Source: Tritrichomonas musculus
Taxonomy: Eukaryota; Parabasalia; Tritrichomonadida; Tritrichomonadidae
Direction: 5' to 3'
Length of the DNA stretch: 64,000 nucleotides
NCBI GenBank assembly: GCA_039105265.1
Contig: JAPFFF010000012.1
Location: 620,001-684,000, forward strand
Both the position numbers and the translations under genes were made by a program. Positions 21,101 through 30,946 of the stretch are shown piece by piece (positions within the stretch are counted from its first letter, which is position 1; each line of letters opens with the position of its first letter). The notes below the pieces were generated by a model that searched no databases, was not told the origin of the DNA, and was given only the letters and a program-made list of their open reading frames with translations.

Positions 21101-22919
21101 CGAGATAGAAGCCAGAAACGCCACTTTTTTGGCAGATTTCAATCATCTCGTTTGTGATCATTGTCCACAACTTCGGGTTACGTAAGTTAAGGAGCATGTT
21201 CTCTGTTCCGGGTATCTTTGCAGTCTTGTAGACGCCGTCCTCGTCGACTTTCAATGTCTGAAATGGAAGGTATTTTCTCGACCAATTATGCATTGAAACA
21301 TGTGGCATAAAGTCGATAAGTACCCTTAATCCAAGCGACTTCGCACGCTTACAAAAACTGACAAAACCGTCCAAACCGCCGCATGCTTTATTAATGGCTG
21401 TGTGGTCGGTTACCGAGGTCATGCGATGAAGAACAGTCCTCTCTACAGCACCAGCAAGATGCACCGCCGTCACGCCTGACAAGGACAGTTGTTGAAGCTG
21501 GCTTTCAAGCTGTTCAAAAGGAACCGGCTTCTTATCGTCAAAGGCGGACATCTCGTGAATGACTTCCTTTCGCGCGCCAGAAGGGAGGACGATAAAACGG
21601 CCAGGCTGGCTAGAGCTGTCTATTTCGAGTTCGCCCGTTGGTGTCATTCTCACGTAGCAATAGTCATAAAAACCGGCGGAAACCGTTTTGAAACTTTTTG
21701 AGGAGGAATCTATCAGCGTGAAATAGACGCCGTCCTTCTTCGACGCAGAAACCAACATGTATTGTGTATTTTTCATATCAAATGTCAGCGGTAAATCGGC
21801 AGTTGTCACCTCCGTCTTCGACAGCTCCCACGGATGCTCGTTCACGAGCTCCGTGTACAGCTCGAGTGCGCGTCCGCTGATGAGCGCGTTCTCGTGGTAG
21901 CAGAGAGGAGCGAGGACGCCTTCGATGAACGTTTTAGAGTGCGGAACGAGGAGGAACGGTTGGAGACTCTCAATTTTGTCAAGGGCGGCGGTTGCCCGAT
22001 CTTGTGAGAGACCGTTTATTATGTCAGATTCTGCTTTGGGGTCAAGGCAGCAGCGGACGACGCCGTTGAAGTAGTCATCAAAGGCCGAGTGTGAATCAGT
22101 CAAGTTTGGAGGAAGTTGGACGCCTGCATCTCGAAGTTCTTTCTCTAATTCGTGGATGATTATGTGTCCGAGGGAGTAATCTAGGATCCCTTTCGATGCA
22201 ACTGCGAGGACGATCATTTTGAACAGAATATTTGAATCAAAAGAGCAATTTAATTGAAAACTGAAAAGTTGATTGATCTCCATGGGTTGGCTGAGTTGGG
22301 AAGATTCGGGATTGATCGTTTCACCTCGTTCAAGTGGTGGTACTAATGAATATTGAAGTGATCCAAAGGAGGGACCAACCGAACTGGACCGATTTCGGAA
22401 TGAGGCTATACATCGGCTTTGTTGACGAAGAGTAATACTTCCCGTAGCAAAATCTCGATAACTATCTATATTTCGGTGGCTTTCTGATATAATACTTTGG
22501 TTTATTGCCGTTTTTCCCGCTTCGGATATTGTTGATCGTCGTTGTGAGTATCGATTTGAAGAAGTTATTGCGTTAAATCCAACATTTTGTAAAAGAGATA
22601 TGTGAAATTGAAGAATGATTGAAGCCCAGTTAAGTTTGTGGTATTGATTGTCGTCAGGCACAAAAAATGATAAACCATTTCGTTCAAAAAGTAGTGGAAT
22701 ATCAGGGAAATAATAGCTGGGAGATTTTACAATATCGTCAAGAAGAGATTTAATGCATTGTAATGAATTATCACTAGGATCAAATTTATTTAAAAGTTCG
22801 AGAAGGGTAAGTGAAACTGGAAAACTAATTTCTTGAGAATCTATTTCAATTGATTGAATGGAATCATTGTCGCATGAAACAAATAGAGGTTCTTTGCATA
22901 AATATAGTAGAGATCTCAT
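18156..22919 (-). CDS. Glycogen/starch synthase-like protein: amylase-like region fused to GT5 glycosyltransferase
   Basis: This ~1587-residue protein probably elongates the cytosolic glycogen store. The C-terminal ~470 residues are a GT5 starch/glycogen synthase: TAPELGPFSKVGGLSTMVWE (K-x-G-G nucleotide-sugar loop), HIFHNLGVGYAGKLW, VFIFVGRIVEQKG and FEPSGIVQQESFASGTPVIA (E-x7-E retaining motif). A central part (about 480-800) resembles a GH13 alpha-amylase barrel (GVTAVHLAGAVERTVLHR, LRVLIDFMPH, VSGFYLGDVDDWDY), but the usual nucleophile motif GFRxDAxxH is not clear, so it may bind rather than cut glucan. The first ~450 residues are unrecognised. Amylase-like/GT5 fusions occur in other anaerobic protists. 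I take the ATG at 22917-22919; a TTG extension to 22949 is less likely. Part of the 5' half (about 21000-22200) is GC-richer than the rest. Confidence 0.88.
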   Translation of the reverse strand: MRSLLYLCKEPLFVSCDNDSIQSIEIDSQEISFPVSLTLLELLNKFDPSDNSLQCIKSLLDDIVKSPSYYFPDIPLLFERNGLSFFVPDDNQYHKLNWASIILQFHISLLQNVGFNAITSSNRYSQRRSTISEAGKTAINQSIISESHRNIDSYRDFATGSITLRQQSRCIASFRNRSSSVGPSFGSLQYSLVPPLERGETINPESSQLSQPMEINQLFSFQLNCSFDSNILFKMIVLAVASKGILDYSLGHIIIHELEKELRDAGVQLPPNLTDSHSAFDDYFNGVVRCCLDPKAESDIINGLSQDRATAALDKIESLQPFLLVPHSKTFIEGVLAPLCYHENALISGRALELYTELVNEHPWELSKTEVTTADLPLTFDMKNTQYMLVSASKKDGVYFTLIDSSSKSFKTVSAGFYDYCYVRMTPTGELEIDSSSQPGRFIVLPSGARKEVIHEMSAFDDKKPVPFEQLESQLQQLSLSGVTAVHLAGAVERTVLHRMTSVTDHTAINKACGGLDGFVSFCKRAKSLGLRVLIDFMPHVSMHNWSRKYLPFQTLKVDEDGVYKTAKIPGTENMLLNLRNPKLWTMITNEMIEICQKSGVSGFYLGDVDDWDYVYPRDMRELLRLDPDGERHYYNQNIIEGSVVIESQKTSRCGITSHSSFCSPFFMKMMRNLWANRPDAFVWMKSEFDLQRFVIESGIIPQSNQLSNVLLQTIEVCMRTDDLLQITASTNFSNFFKRRQENLQKGSLIITSFCSLTDHPIKISIEGLSLAIDVLFFLNDVPLINGCLDNAMSVPSAYEILTNTHLKQKAKKWSFSSMKFCELLKGRAATRAHADWILSGDLNILPVAYDSDKLDAILAISRQTKDNHCALICIAFYTNDLIFEVSVKDLPIIHNLDEKSVVQIVPLLGPQGQDCYYALDEISKEGSSLFLDIGKYSTNVFELQAIKPPIPVATQRILMENIYTRLQRAINYRSIPILSHNQIFSTILDIVESKEDEESQTVIDEKISKLIKSLPHDPELFITFRQSLFYATRYGREENKSNLIQFNSDNENEIIEKREEKVLRILKRMKENKNKEGLEFISKFANDVIEANKLGPVMLTAPELGPFSKVGGLSTMVWELAKELVSLGLDIHVVSPYYSVSPKGETNYLNKYNVTFKFKMDVYCPNKTEIGVYYGLVDGVKCWFLHHYSFFSAPYQTGSTSFRLQLLVLMAKAPLELCCQTQMIPSLVVTNDWMTGLTAAYARKTFGSVFNGSKFLHIFHNLGVGYAGKLWPSDGNTSSLHYIHQLPDEMIVDPFDHSFDPSLCALLASDQWATVSKKYRDELLEGSPYNYFLRHFPEPFAYSNGIRVQERLDALNKLHMDHRQAKAFIQQKFFGEIDLNKCVFIFVGRIVEQKGVYLIVDTFEELHKKFNGNLQFIVGGQAAADDREYGLPCTQKMWDLKKRYPKNFWADPSQFFGDGLVGDHGADYMLVPSLFEPSGIVQQESFASGTPVIAFRTGGLADTVFEYDRNTQTGNGFLFWSHRHGDFKMAVERAYNLFLDKKQYEILRKNAAKSVLSTEKVAKEWAREFNRLFMKIYEPGQNKSPS

Positions 22920-23335
22920 GATTTTTTTCCAAATTTTTACAATTTTCAAAAAGTTTCACCTTTTTATATTTTGAATTGGTAGTTGAATTTCGCAATGAAA
23001 TAAAGTATTGAAAATATGGTTGATTATAGTTGAATGTTTTTATTTATATCTTTATATTTATTAAAATATAATTATTTTTTATTTATTATTTATGTGAATA
23101 TTTTTATATAATTTAAAATTTAAGTTTAATTAAATAATTACAAAAATAGCATTGAAAATAAATCATATTTTTTTGGGTGTGAAAAAAATTGAATTTTATC
23201 AGAAAATACAAAAGAATTGAATGCTTCTCAAAATAATCCTAAGGATAAAGTTGGATTAAGAGTAGGTCAAATAAAAGCCACGATGAATTTTTTTATCTTT
23301 AATTATTTATTATTATTTTATTATATTTTTATATT
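22920..23335. other. AT-rich upstream region of the glycogen-synthase-like gene
   Basis: About 415 bases up to the next transposon. I see no gene and no clear initiator motif. Confidence 0.4.
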
Positions 23336-23346
23336 ATATGAAATAT

Positions 23347-25404
23347 AGGCCTTCATTTTTGGACATCAATTCGTAAAACCATGTCTTTTTTTTTTTGTGA
23401 GAAAAACGATCACATCAAAAATTTTTAAAAAATTTATAGAAAATTTTTCTACTTATAATTTTCTTCAACATTTATTGCAAATTTGAAAAAATATTAGATC
23501 TACGATAGTCTTATTTTGGAATTAATTACGTTCACTTTTTCTTAGTAAATACAACTTTTTGATAAATTATATGTGGTTAATTTTCTATTTAATTGAAATG
23601 TTTATTTAAGTAATATCTTAAAAGCATAAACTAGATTCATATTATAATAATAAATTTTATTTAATGCTTTATATGTAAATTAAAGCTGAACAATTATTAA
23701 CTTATAATCTCGATTTTATTGTTTCAATGCTTTAATTTGTTCCATTGTCGCAAGCAATATATATAGTTGCTTTGAAATAAATCGTTTGCGGTTTGATTCC
23801 AATAGAAACGATTCGAAGTGTAAGATGGCCCAAATTACTTTTAAAACTTTTATATAACTGAGAACATTCATCTTATGATAAGGCTTTATCTGTGTTATAA
23901 ATGCTGATATCTTGATTCTCAGACTTGATAATCGAGTTTTCGAAAATTTCCGGATAATTGTATCGCATTTATAATACAGATATAAACCGAGTCGATTTAA
24001 AATTGACTTGAATAAATGATTTTGATTAAAGTTTGACTTTTCATCAAATCGGAGTTAAGATTTTGACATTTTAATCGTCGATTATAATTAATGTAATATT
24101 GAATGGTTTATATATGAAAAAAATCTCTATTATTTCTCTATCAATTTTTTGGACATATGAAAGCGGTTTTTTTGGACATCGTAAAGCTTTCAAAAACTCA
24201 TATAAAGTTTTCAATTTCACTTTTTTACGGTTTTTTGGACATGTTTGTCAGATTTTTTGGACATGAGAAAAATTTGAAAAAAAAAATCAGAAAATTTGAA
24301 GAAATTTCTCTCAATTTTTTGAATAAAAATATATTTTTAAATAAATTTTTTTTTATCAAATTTTATTTGTAAAAGAAAAATTCAGCTTTTTTATACAAAA
24401 AATTTAAAGATTTGTTTTTTAAAAATTTTTCATTTATTGTGGATATCGAAAAATTTCTGTAAGCTTGTAAATTTGGTGAAATAAACGTTTTTTGGGTTTT
24501 AAAAATCACCAAATGTAACCATATTATTGTCAAATAAATTTTTATTAATATTTATTATTGTCATAAACCATTGAATTATTTGAAAGAGGAATTAAATGAG
24601 TTTTATCAAAAGTCATATTAATAATCGATAAGATTTTCTCAGTAAAAAAATGTTATTTTTTGAATATTACAAAATAATTGTATGATTTGTATAATATATC
24701 ATATAAAATAATAATAAAAAGCTCATTTATATTGACGATGAAAAGCCAAATAACCGATTTCACCAAAAGCCCAGGTCTTGGGCTTTTGGCGACAGCATTC
24801 AATTTTGAATAGTTTACATATATTTTGGAGATCACCAAAACGGTTTTTTTGGCGATGGTGATTTGTAAAGCTTTCAAAATATCATATATAAAATAAAAAA
24901 AAAAATAAGATATAAATATATAATAAAATCAATAAAAGCATTTTTTCAATTGAAAATAATTTTTTTTCATTTATATTTTAAATATATACCGATATAAAAT
25001 GTATTTAAAATATTAATAGTATTTATATTTTTATGAATATATATAGCCGAATAATAAATAATGCATTGAAATAATGCATTGAAATATTAATAGTATTTAT
25101 ATTTTTATGAATATATATAGCCAAGTAATTAAATAAATTCATTGAATTTATTGAATGTTGATTCGTAAATTGAATTATTATTTAATCAAATATCATTTAA
25201 TCATTTTATTTAATAATTCATAAGAAATAACTTTTTAAAAGATTTATTAAAATCGCCAAAAGACCAGAAAGAATCACCAAGACCAGGTCTTTTTTTTACA
25301 TTTGGGTATATTTTACAAGCTTAATTTCTGTCTAAAATCAATGTCCAAATCATGTCCAAAATGGTCCAAAAAAATGAATTTCCTAAGTCCAAAAATGAAG
25401 GCCT
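23347..25404. mobile_element. DNA transposon without recognisable transposase (2058 bp, 11-bp TSD)
   Basis: Ends are AGGCCTTCATTTTTGGAC and its exact reverse complement, flanked by perfect 11-bp repeats ATATGAAATAT (23336-23346 and 25405-25415). The interior is AT-rich and lacks a transposase-like frame. It contains repeated TTTTTTGGACAT words (near 24150-24265), paired CCAGGTCTTGGGC/AGACCTGG-type words (24768-24785, 25290-25297) and a local tandem duplication of about 72 bp (around 25005-25127). A long TSD of 9-11 bp is most like a Mutator-type (MULE) non-autonomous element; other superfamilies are not excluded. Confidence 0.85.
25003..25127. repeat. Tandem duplication of about 72 bp inside the transposon
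   Basis: The phrase TTAATAGTATTTATATTTTT, continuing ATGAATATATATAGCC, occurs twice with a spacing of about 72 bases. Confidence 0.7.
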
Positions 25405-25646
25405 ATATGAAATATTAATTTTCTAAAAAAACTTAAGCTTTGACATTTTTTAACTTCTATTATCAGATATATTTACATATTGTAATTGAATTGTTTTGTG
25501 ATTTGTGAAAATTGAGAAATTAAGATTGTTCTTTTAAAATCTTGATCAAAAAAATAATTTCCTTTATTATAATAATATTTTTAAATATACATATTAATAT
25601 AAATTTTAAATAAATACATTTTAACAATAATGATAAAATATTTTAA

Positions 25647-25976
25647 GGGACCACTATCATATTTTTTTGTAAACATTTCAATATTGAGAAAACTCATAGA
25701 AAAGAAAATTCAATAGTTGTTGTCTCGGAAAAAGTTTAAAACTTTAAAATTTCACCATTCCGATCATTTTTGTAAAATTTTTACTCCTTTCAACTTTTAA
25801 ATTTTTATTGAAAAAAGGGAATAGGCTTAAAAGAAGAATAGAAATAAATGATATGTAATTTATATAATTTATATATACCAAAATATAGCAAAAATACTCA
25901 AGAAATAATTTTTTTTAAGTCAATTAATTTTGTGATAACTCATAGAATTTTTAACATAGAATTTGATAGTGGTCCC
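25647..25976. mobile_element. piggyBac-like MITE candidate (330 bp, TTAA-flanked)
   Basis: Ends are GGGACCACTATCA and the reverse complement TGATAGTGGTCCC, each bordered by TTAA (25643-25646 and 25977-25980). No coding capacity. TTAA duplication is the signature of piggyBac-type transposition, but the ends could instead be a longer TIR that includes TTAA. Confidence 0.6.
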
Positions 25977-25980
25977 TTAA

Positions 25981-26950
25981 TATCATATCGAATATTTAAA
26001 ATGAAGAATTTAGGTGAATTTTATTGATCAAACCTAAAATTATTTCATTTAATATTTGATTGAGCCATGATAATTTTTTATTATATAACGATTCTATTAA
26101 GAAATTTTTATTTTTGATATAAAAACAGAAATTTTTTAAAATTAGACGATAGAAACAGATGATCAATAGAGTATATTAAATAATATAATATAACATATTA
26201 CATATTGTTAAATAACTCCAAAAGCTTGGGCTGATTTTTGAAAAAATTAAATAGAACAAAATTTTATTAAGATATTTTTTTTTTTTTTCAATGATTCTTC
26301 TGAAATATTTGATAAAACCAATTGATTATTTTCAATAGGGAACCATTTATAATTTCAAATTTAAAAATATAAATTTCTAAAAATAAGACGATAGAACCTT
26401 AATGTTGCCAAGGATATCAACTTGATTGCAGTGAAAATGTAAAATAACTCATTTTTAGTTCAAAAGCTTGGGCTGATTTTTGTTTAGAAGACTTAAAAAA
26501 ATGTAATAATTCTCTGAAATATTTGAATAACAATGAAAATTTTCAATTAAATGAATATATCCTTATAATCATAAAAGAAAATCTGATTTTAATTACTAAT
26601 TTAAATATTTTTTATATTATTAATAAAGATAATTATTTATGTTTTATTTATTTTGGTCAGTATTATTATATTTAATATTTCGAAAAATGTTTAGACATCA
26701 AAAGTTCAAAAAAAAATTTTTTTGTTTTCCTCATGATATTGATATCCTCTCCATTTTATTTTAAAAAATTCTATATTTGGTCGGAAAATATAGACGTAAA
26801 TAACGATTTTCTGTCCAAAAAAAGTGACAAAAATAACGTATTTTTTAGAAAAAGTGAAGTTAGGGACTGTCATTTCACTGGACAGTCAACCCTAGAAAGA
26901 AAATCGCTGATGATTTATATATATAAGATCCTAGTAAATTAAAATAATAT
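25981..26950. repeat. AT-rich spacer with a ~240-bp imperfect tandem duplication
   Basis: Two blocks (about 26090-26330 and 26330-26530) share GACGATAGAA followed by AAAAGCTTGGGCTGATTTTTG at similar distances, suggesting an old tandem duplication. No gene seen up to 27000. Confidence 0.45.
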
Positions 26951-27021
26951 ATTAAATCAAAAAAAAATTTTATTTTTTAAATAAAAAAAAACGTTGACGA
27001 AATTATTTTTTGACCCACCAT

Positions 27022-27076
27022 TAAAATGCCGTATAAGAATAAAAATGCCGTATAAGAATAAAAATGCCGTATAAAA
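27022..27076. repeat. Three tandem 19-bp repeats
   Basis: The unit TAAAAATGCCGTATAAGAA occurs three times in a row, the last partial. No coding context. Confidence 0.85.
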
Positions 27077-27161
27077 AACAAAAATCAAAATCTACAATAA
27101 TTTAAAATTGATATCAATAGTATATTTCAAATATAATAAAAACAAATATAGGATTTAGCTA

Positions 27162-28155
27162 TAGTAGTGTCGATAAGTGGCCACGCTCTCAATTAAGTGG
27201 CCACGGTGATTTGACAATCAACTCCACTAAAATTATTAGGGAATAGAATGGCATGCTCTCAATTTTGTAAAAAATTCAAAGGATATAAAATTTTATTCCC
27301 GTGGCCATCTTTAAGATGTCAGAAAATAAGAAATTCATTTCAATAATATAGGTGTAAAATGGCACACTCACAATTTCCTACTTTTTCTTAAGAAAAATGT
27401 GGATGCAAAAATTCGTTTTTAAGGTGTCAAAAAAATCAAAATCCACTCAAATAATTGTGGTATAAAACGGCATTATGGTGCCGTTTATTTGAATAAAAAG
27501 ATCAATAAAATTCAATGAGTAACCACTATTTTCTTCTCAAAAATTATCTACCTTTATGAAATCATAACTCAGCATCATCTAGTCCCTGCCTTCTTACGTT
27601 CGCTATATCGACATACCAAAAATAAATTGCTGATGCTTTTCTCAGCATCAATTTGGTACCTACGTTTATTTACAGAAAAGCAGCAGCTTTATTCTCTAAT
27701 ATCGCTTTTAAACTTATTCAGGATCTTATTTTTTACTAGCGCTATCAAGAAAATCAACAAAACAAATCATTAAATCCAACTAATGCTTTCATTTGGATGG
27801 TCTTATCCTGATTCAAAGAAACATTACCCTCTAATAATTACTAAATATCGATCTAAAAGATTAGAAAGAAATAATGATAAGTTAGATCAAACTTTTGTTT
27901 TGTGATTTTGTTTTGATTGTATTAGTAAAAATTAAGATATTGATTCTTGATTATACAATGTAAAAGATTAATAAATAAGTTAATTGATCTCTAATGATTA
28001 TTAGTTAATCACGAATATTGATAGAAATTGCATATTTTTGCTATTTTATTTTTCATTTTTAAATCTTTTTGAATTAAAATCTTATATAAACTTTTTGAAT
28101 TAATCTGACACCGTGGCCACTTAATTGAGAGCGTGGCCACTTATAGACACTACTA
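27162..28155. mobile_element. Non-autonomous DNA transposon with long TIRs (994 bp, TA-flanked)
   Basis: The outer ~55 bases at each end are inverted repeats: TAGTAGTGTC near the tip, then two copies of GTGGCCAC spaced by CGCTCTCAATTAA-like sequence. TA flanks both tips (27160-27161 and 28156-28157). Further GTGGCC and GGCATGCTCTC words lie subterminally near 27250-27300. No long open frame. It ends about 120 bases upstream of the kinase gene at 28275, so its right end may overlap that promoter region. Confidence 0.75.
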
Positions 28156-28266
28156 TAACTATATTTTCTATACTACAGCCATACAATTTACAATTGAAAA
28201 TATTGATGACCATTATATAGAAAAAGCTATTTGAGAATTTAATTGAAATTTTTAAAAAAGTGATAT

Positions 28267-28273
28267 ATCACTT
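28267..28273 (+). promoter_or_regulatory. Initiator-like TCACTTA before the kinase ATG
   Basis: TCACTT fits the TCAYTW core of the trichomonad initiator and gives a leader of about 6 bases to the ATG at 28275. The match is short. Confidence 0.3.
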
Positions 28274-28274
28274 A

Positions 28275-29501
28275 ATGGATTCTCATTACCAAATAAACAT
28301 TAAAAACTATTCTAAAGTTCGCGAACTGGGTAAAGGCGGCTTTGGATCTGTTTATGAAGTGAAAGATGCAAAAAATAGAAGATATGCAGCTAAAGTCATT
28401 GGAGATAGTAGGAATGTTCCTCAAGAATTGATTTTAAGAGAAATAAATATAATGCTTCGAAATCATCATCCAACATTGGTAAACATTATCGGATTCTCAC
28501 CTTATGATTTAAGCGGTCACCAGAATTTTACAATTATTATGGATTTGTTTCAAAATGGTTCACTATCTGATATCATTATTAGAAATCCAAGTAATTATGA
28601 TAACACATCACGACAAATTATCTTAATTGGTTCTGCATATGGAATGATGTATCTTCATCATCAAAAAGTTATTCATAGAGATCTTAAAACTGATAATATC
28701 CTCATTGATGAGAATTTTTTCCCTCATATTTCTGATTTTGGTCTTGCAAAATTTTGGGAAACAGGTTACACATCATTTCAGACAGGAAGTTGTGGAACAA
28801 TATATTTCATGGCCCCAGAAATGTTTTCCACCACAAATTATAATTTCAAAGTTGATGTATATGCATTTGCTTATGTTATGTATGCTGTTATCACAGATGT
28901 ATTACCATTTTCACTTGGTGAGTTGAGAAATGTTCCCCCTTTAATCTGTGGAAATTATATAGCAAATAAAAATGTTCGACCCATATTTAATAGGCCTGTT
29001 AAGCAAACTCTTAGGAGTTTAATTGAAAGGTGTTGGTCACGTGATCCTAATGATAGGCCTTCATTTGACACTATTTTCAAAGCTTTCATATCAAGTGACT
29101 ATTTTCTTGATGGTGTTAATCTCAATCGAATTTCTCAATATGTCAGATATATTACGAATGGGTCCATTAATTTACAGTATAATCAATCAGATTCGCGTTC
29201 ATCAGCTCATCCTCAACAATCATCAACAAGTATGAATTCTGCACCAAGAAATTCAAATCAAACACAGCAGAGTCAAAACAGGCAATATTCAAATCAAACA
29301 CAGCAGAGTCAAAACAGGCAATATTCAAATCAAACACAGCAGAGTCAAAACAGGCAATATTCAAATCAAACACAGCAGAGTCAAAACATGGAATGCTCAG
29401 GTCATAGATCTTTAAGCTTTTATGCTGACTATGATGATTTAAATGATGAAAGCCCCTGCTATTCTTCTATTTATTCTAGTTCAGAATCAGAAAGAGAATA
29501 A
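28275..29501 (+). CDS. TKL-type protein kinase with Gln/Asn-rich tail repeats
   Basis: A complete 408-residue Ser/Thr (TKL-like) kinase. All catalytic marks are present: GKGGFG loop (about 19-24), AAK lysine (40), HRDLKTDN (134-141), DFG (154-156), MAPE (179-182), DVYAFAYVMY and a final CWSRDPNDRPSF (subdomain XI). The tail after about residue 285 is low complexity, with four 12-residue repeats NQTQQSQNRQYS encoded by 36-bp tandem repeats, then an acidic Ser-rich end. This family is expanded in trichomonads. I prefer the ATG at 28275; a GTG 15 bases upstream is not a likely eukaryotic start. The substrate is unknown. Confidence 0.93.
   Translation: MDSHYQINIKNYSKVRELGKGGFGSVYEVKDAKNRRYAAKVIGDSRNVPQELILREINIMLRNHHPTLVNIIGFSPYDLSGHQNFTIIMDLFQNGSLSDIIIRNPSNYDNTSRQIILIGSAYGMMYLHHQKVIHRDLKTDNILIDENFFPHISDFGLAKFWETGYTSFQTGSCGTIYFMAPEMFSTTNYNFKVDVYAFAYVMYAVITDVLPFSLGELRNVPPLICGNYIANKNVRPIFNRPVKQTLRSLIERCWSRDPNDRPSFDTIFKAFISSDYFLDGVNLNRISQYVRYITNGSINLQYNQSDSRSSAHPQQSSTSMNSAPRNSNQTQQSQNRQYSNQTQQSQNRQYSNQTQQSQNRQYSNQTQQSQNMECSGHRSLSFYADYDDLNDESPCYSSIYSSSESERE
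29253..29392 (+). repeat. Four 36-bp tandem repeats in the kinase tail
   Basis: The unit encodes NQTQQSQNRQYS. The copies are almost identical at the DNA level, the last one drifting into NMECSG, which suggests recent slippage and probable length variation between strains. Confidence 0.9.
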
Positions 29502-29815
29502 TAGTTTTTGACTTAATAAAACAAAAAATTTTTCAAATTTATAATATTATTAAATTTATGGTAAAGTATGTAGGCCACCGACATTTTTTTTAATTATATA
29601 AGTTTACATTATAGACTATAATGTAAACCATTAAATCAACCTATTTATGCTTGATCGGCCAATTAAATATATATATATATTTAATGTTTTGACCGTTTGT
29701 CATTTGAGCACATGAGAATAAAGTTTTTACAAATACAAAGATAAAAAAGTCTAAAATTATTTTCATGATATTCGCAGAACAGATTTAGAAATCATTTAAT
29801 CATTTCAAACTAAGA
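29502..29815. other. Intergenic spacer after the kinase
   Basis: About 310 bases, AT-rich, with a (TA)n stretch near 29670-29683. Nothing gene-like. Confidence 0.4.
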
Positions 29816-29824
29816 GCAATTTCA

Positions 29825-30868
29825 CAGGTTGGCCATCGGAGCGGTTAATGTCAAAAATTTGAAAGTAAAATTAAAAAACCAAAAATACACTTTAATTTTT
29901 TGTTATTTTATTCTTTATCTAATACAAAAATATATATTTAATTTTCGAGAAAAAAACTACTGTTGGATTTTGTGTTATTATTTCTGAGTTTTAGAACATA
30001 TATCAATTCAAAATTAACCTAAGTTTTTTCATCGTTTTTTTCTTTGGTAACTTTTTGAGAATGTTTTCCATTGTTTTTCTAAGAAATATTTTAAAAAAGT
30101 TTTTCTAAAAATTCAACAGTGAAAATTATAAAATATTTTTGATTTAAAATTAATTATTTATTGAGGAATTCTCCATAACACATACAACTTTTTCAGAAGT
30201 AAATAATCGTCCATTTTTTCGAGCTTTATTTTACATAGAAAAGATTAAAAGTTCCTTGTATTTTTGATTTCATAATAAAGTTGGATTCAAAATGCTTGGG
30301 ACAACATTCAATTTTTTTCAATGTTTCTCTGAAAATCTTGCATTCTACTTGGGACTTATTGACCTATAAAATGAGTAATTTTGACCTTTACGTATTGAAA
30401 AAGTTTGTCCCAAGCCTTTTGAATCTTACTTTATATGCAATTTAGAGAATATGTTAAACGCGAAATAATCGAAAATTTTCGAAAATGAGATTATTATTTG
30501 ATTAATAATTATTCTTAAAAATGGTTAATTTATTTAATCAAATGGAGAATTGGGCTTCCTAAATTGATATAATTTAGGATTTAATGGTTAAAATCAGCAT
30601 TAAATAAGAAAACAAATATTTTTAAATTATTTTAAAGGCATAAAAAAAGCATGAATAGGGGGGTCATGTTATTTTGTTAAAAAATTATAATTTTTAATGT
30701 ATTAAAAAGTTTATTTAGACCATATATGCATACAAAAAGTTCTCCGTGCTGTAGCACTGTGCTAAAAAACTACACCCTTATTTATTAAGATTAAAATATT
30801 TGAAAATATATGCATTCTTTTGGTTTTTATTTTTTCTCTGACAAAAACCTCTCCGATGGCCGACATGT
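29825..30868. mobile_element. DNA transposon, non-autonomous (1044 bp, 9-bp TSD)
   Basis: Inverted ends centre on GGCCATCGGAG: left GGCCATCGGAGCGGTT at 29833-29848, right reverse complement near 30846-30862. They are flanked by a perfect 9-bp repeat GCAATTTCA (29816-29824 and 30869-30877). A 9-bp TSD fits Mutator-like elements. There is no transposase frame. It carries a copy of the dispersed inverted repeat (30188-30440). Confidence 0.75.
30188..30440. repeat. Dispersed inverted-repeat element (copy B)
   Basis: Related to copy A near 15001-15360. Its own arms are GATTCAAAATGCTTGGGACA and the reverse complement near 30407-30427 (TGTCCCAAGCCTTTTGAATC), enclosing TTTTTTTCAATGTTTCTC. Nested inside the 9-bp-TSD transposon. 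Confidence 0.6.
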
Positions 30869-30946
30869 GCAATTTCAATAATATTATAAAAAACGTATTT
30901 TAAGTTTTTGATTATATATATGGCCTAAAATATTTTAGATTATTTG

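Noticed and set aside
29167-29373. Minus-strand frame repeating FDLNIACFDSAV
   Set aside because: Antisense of the 36-bp kinase tail repeats.
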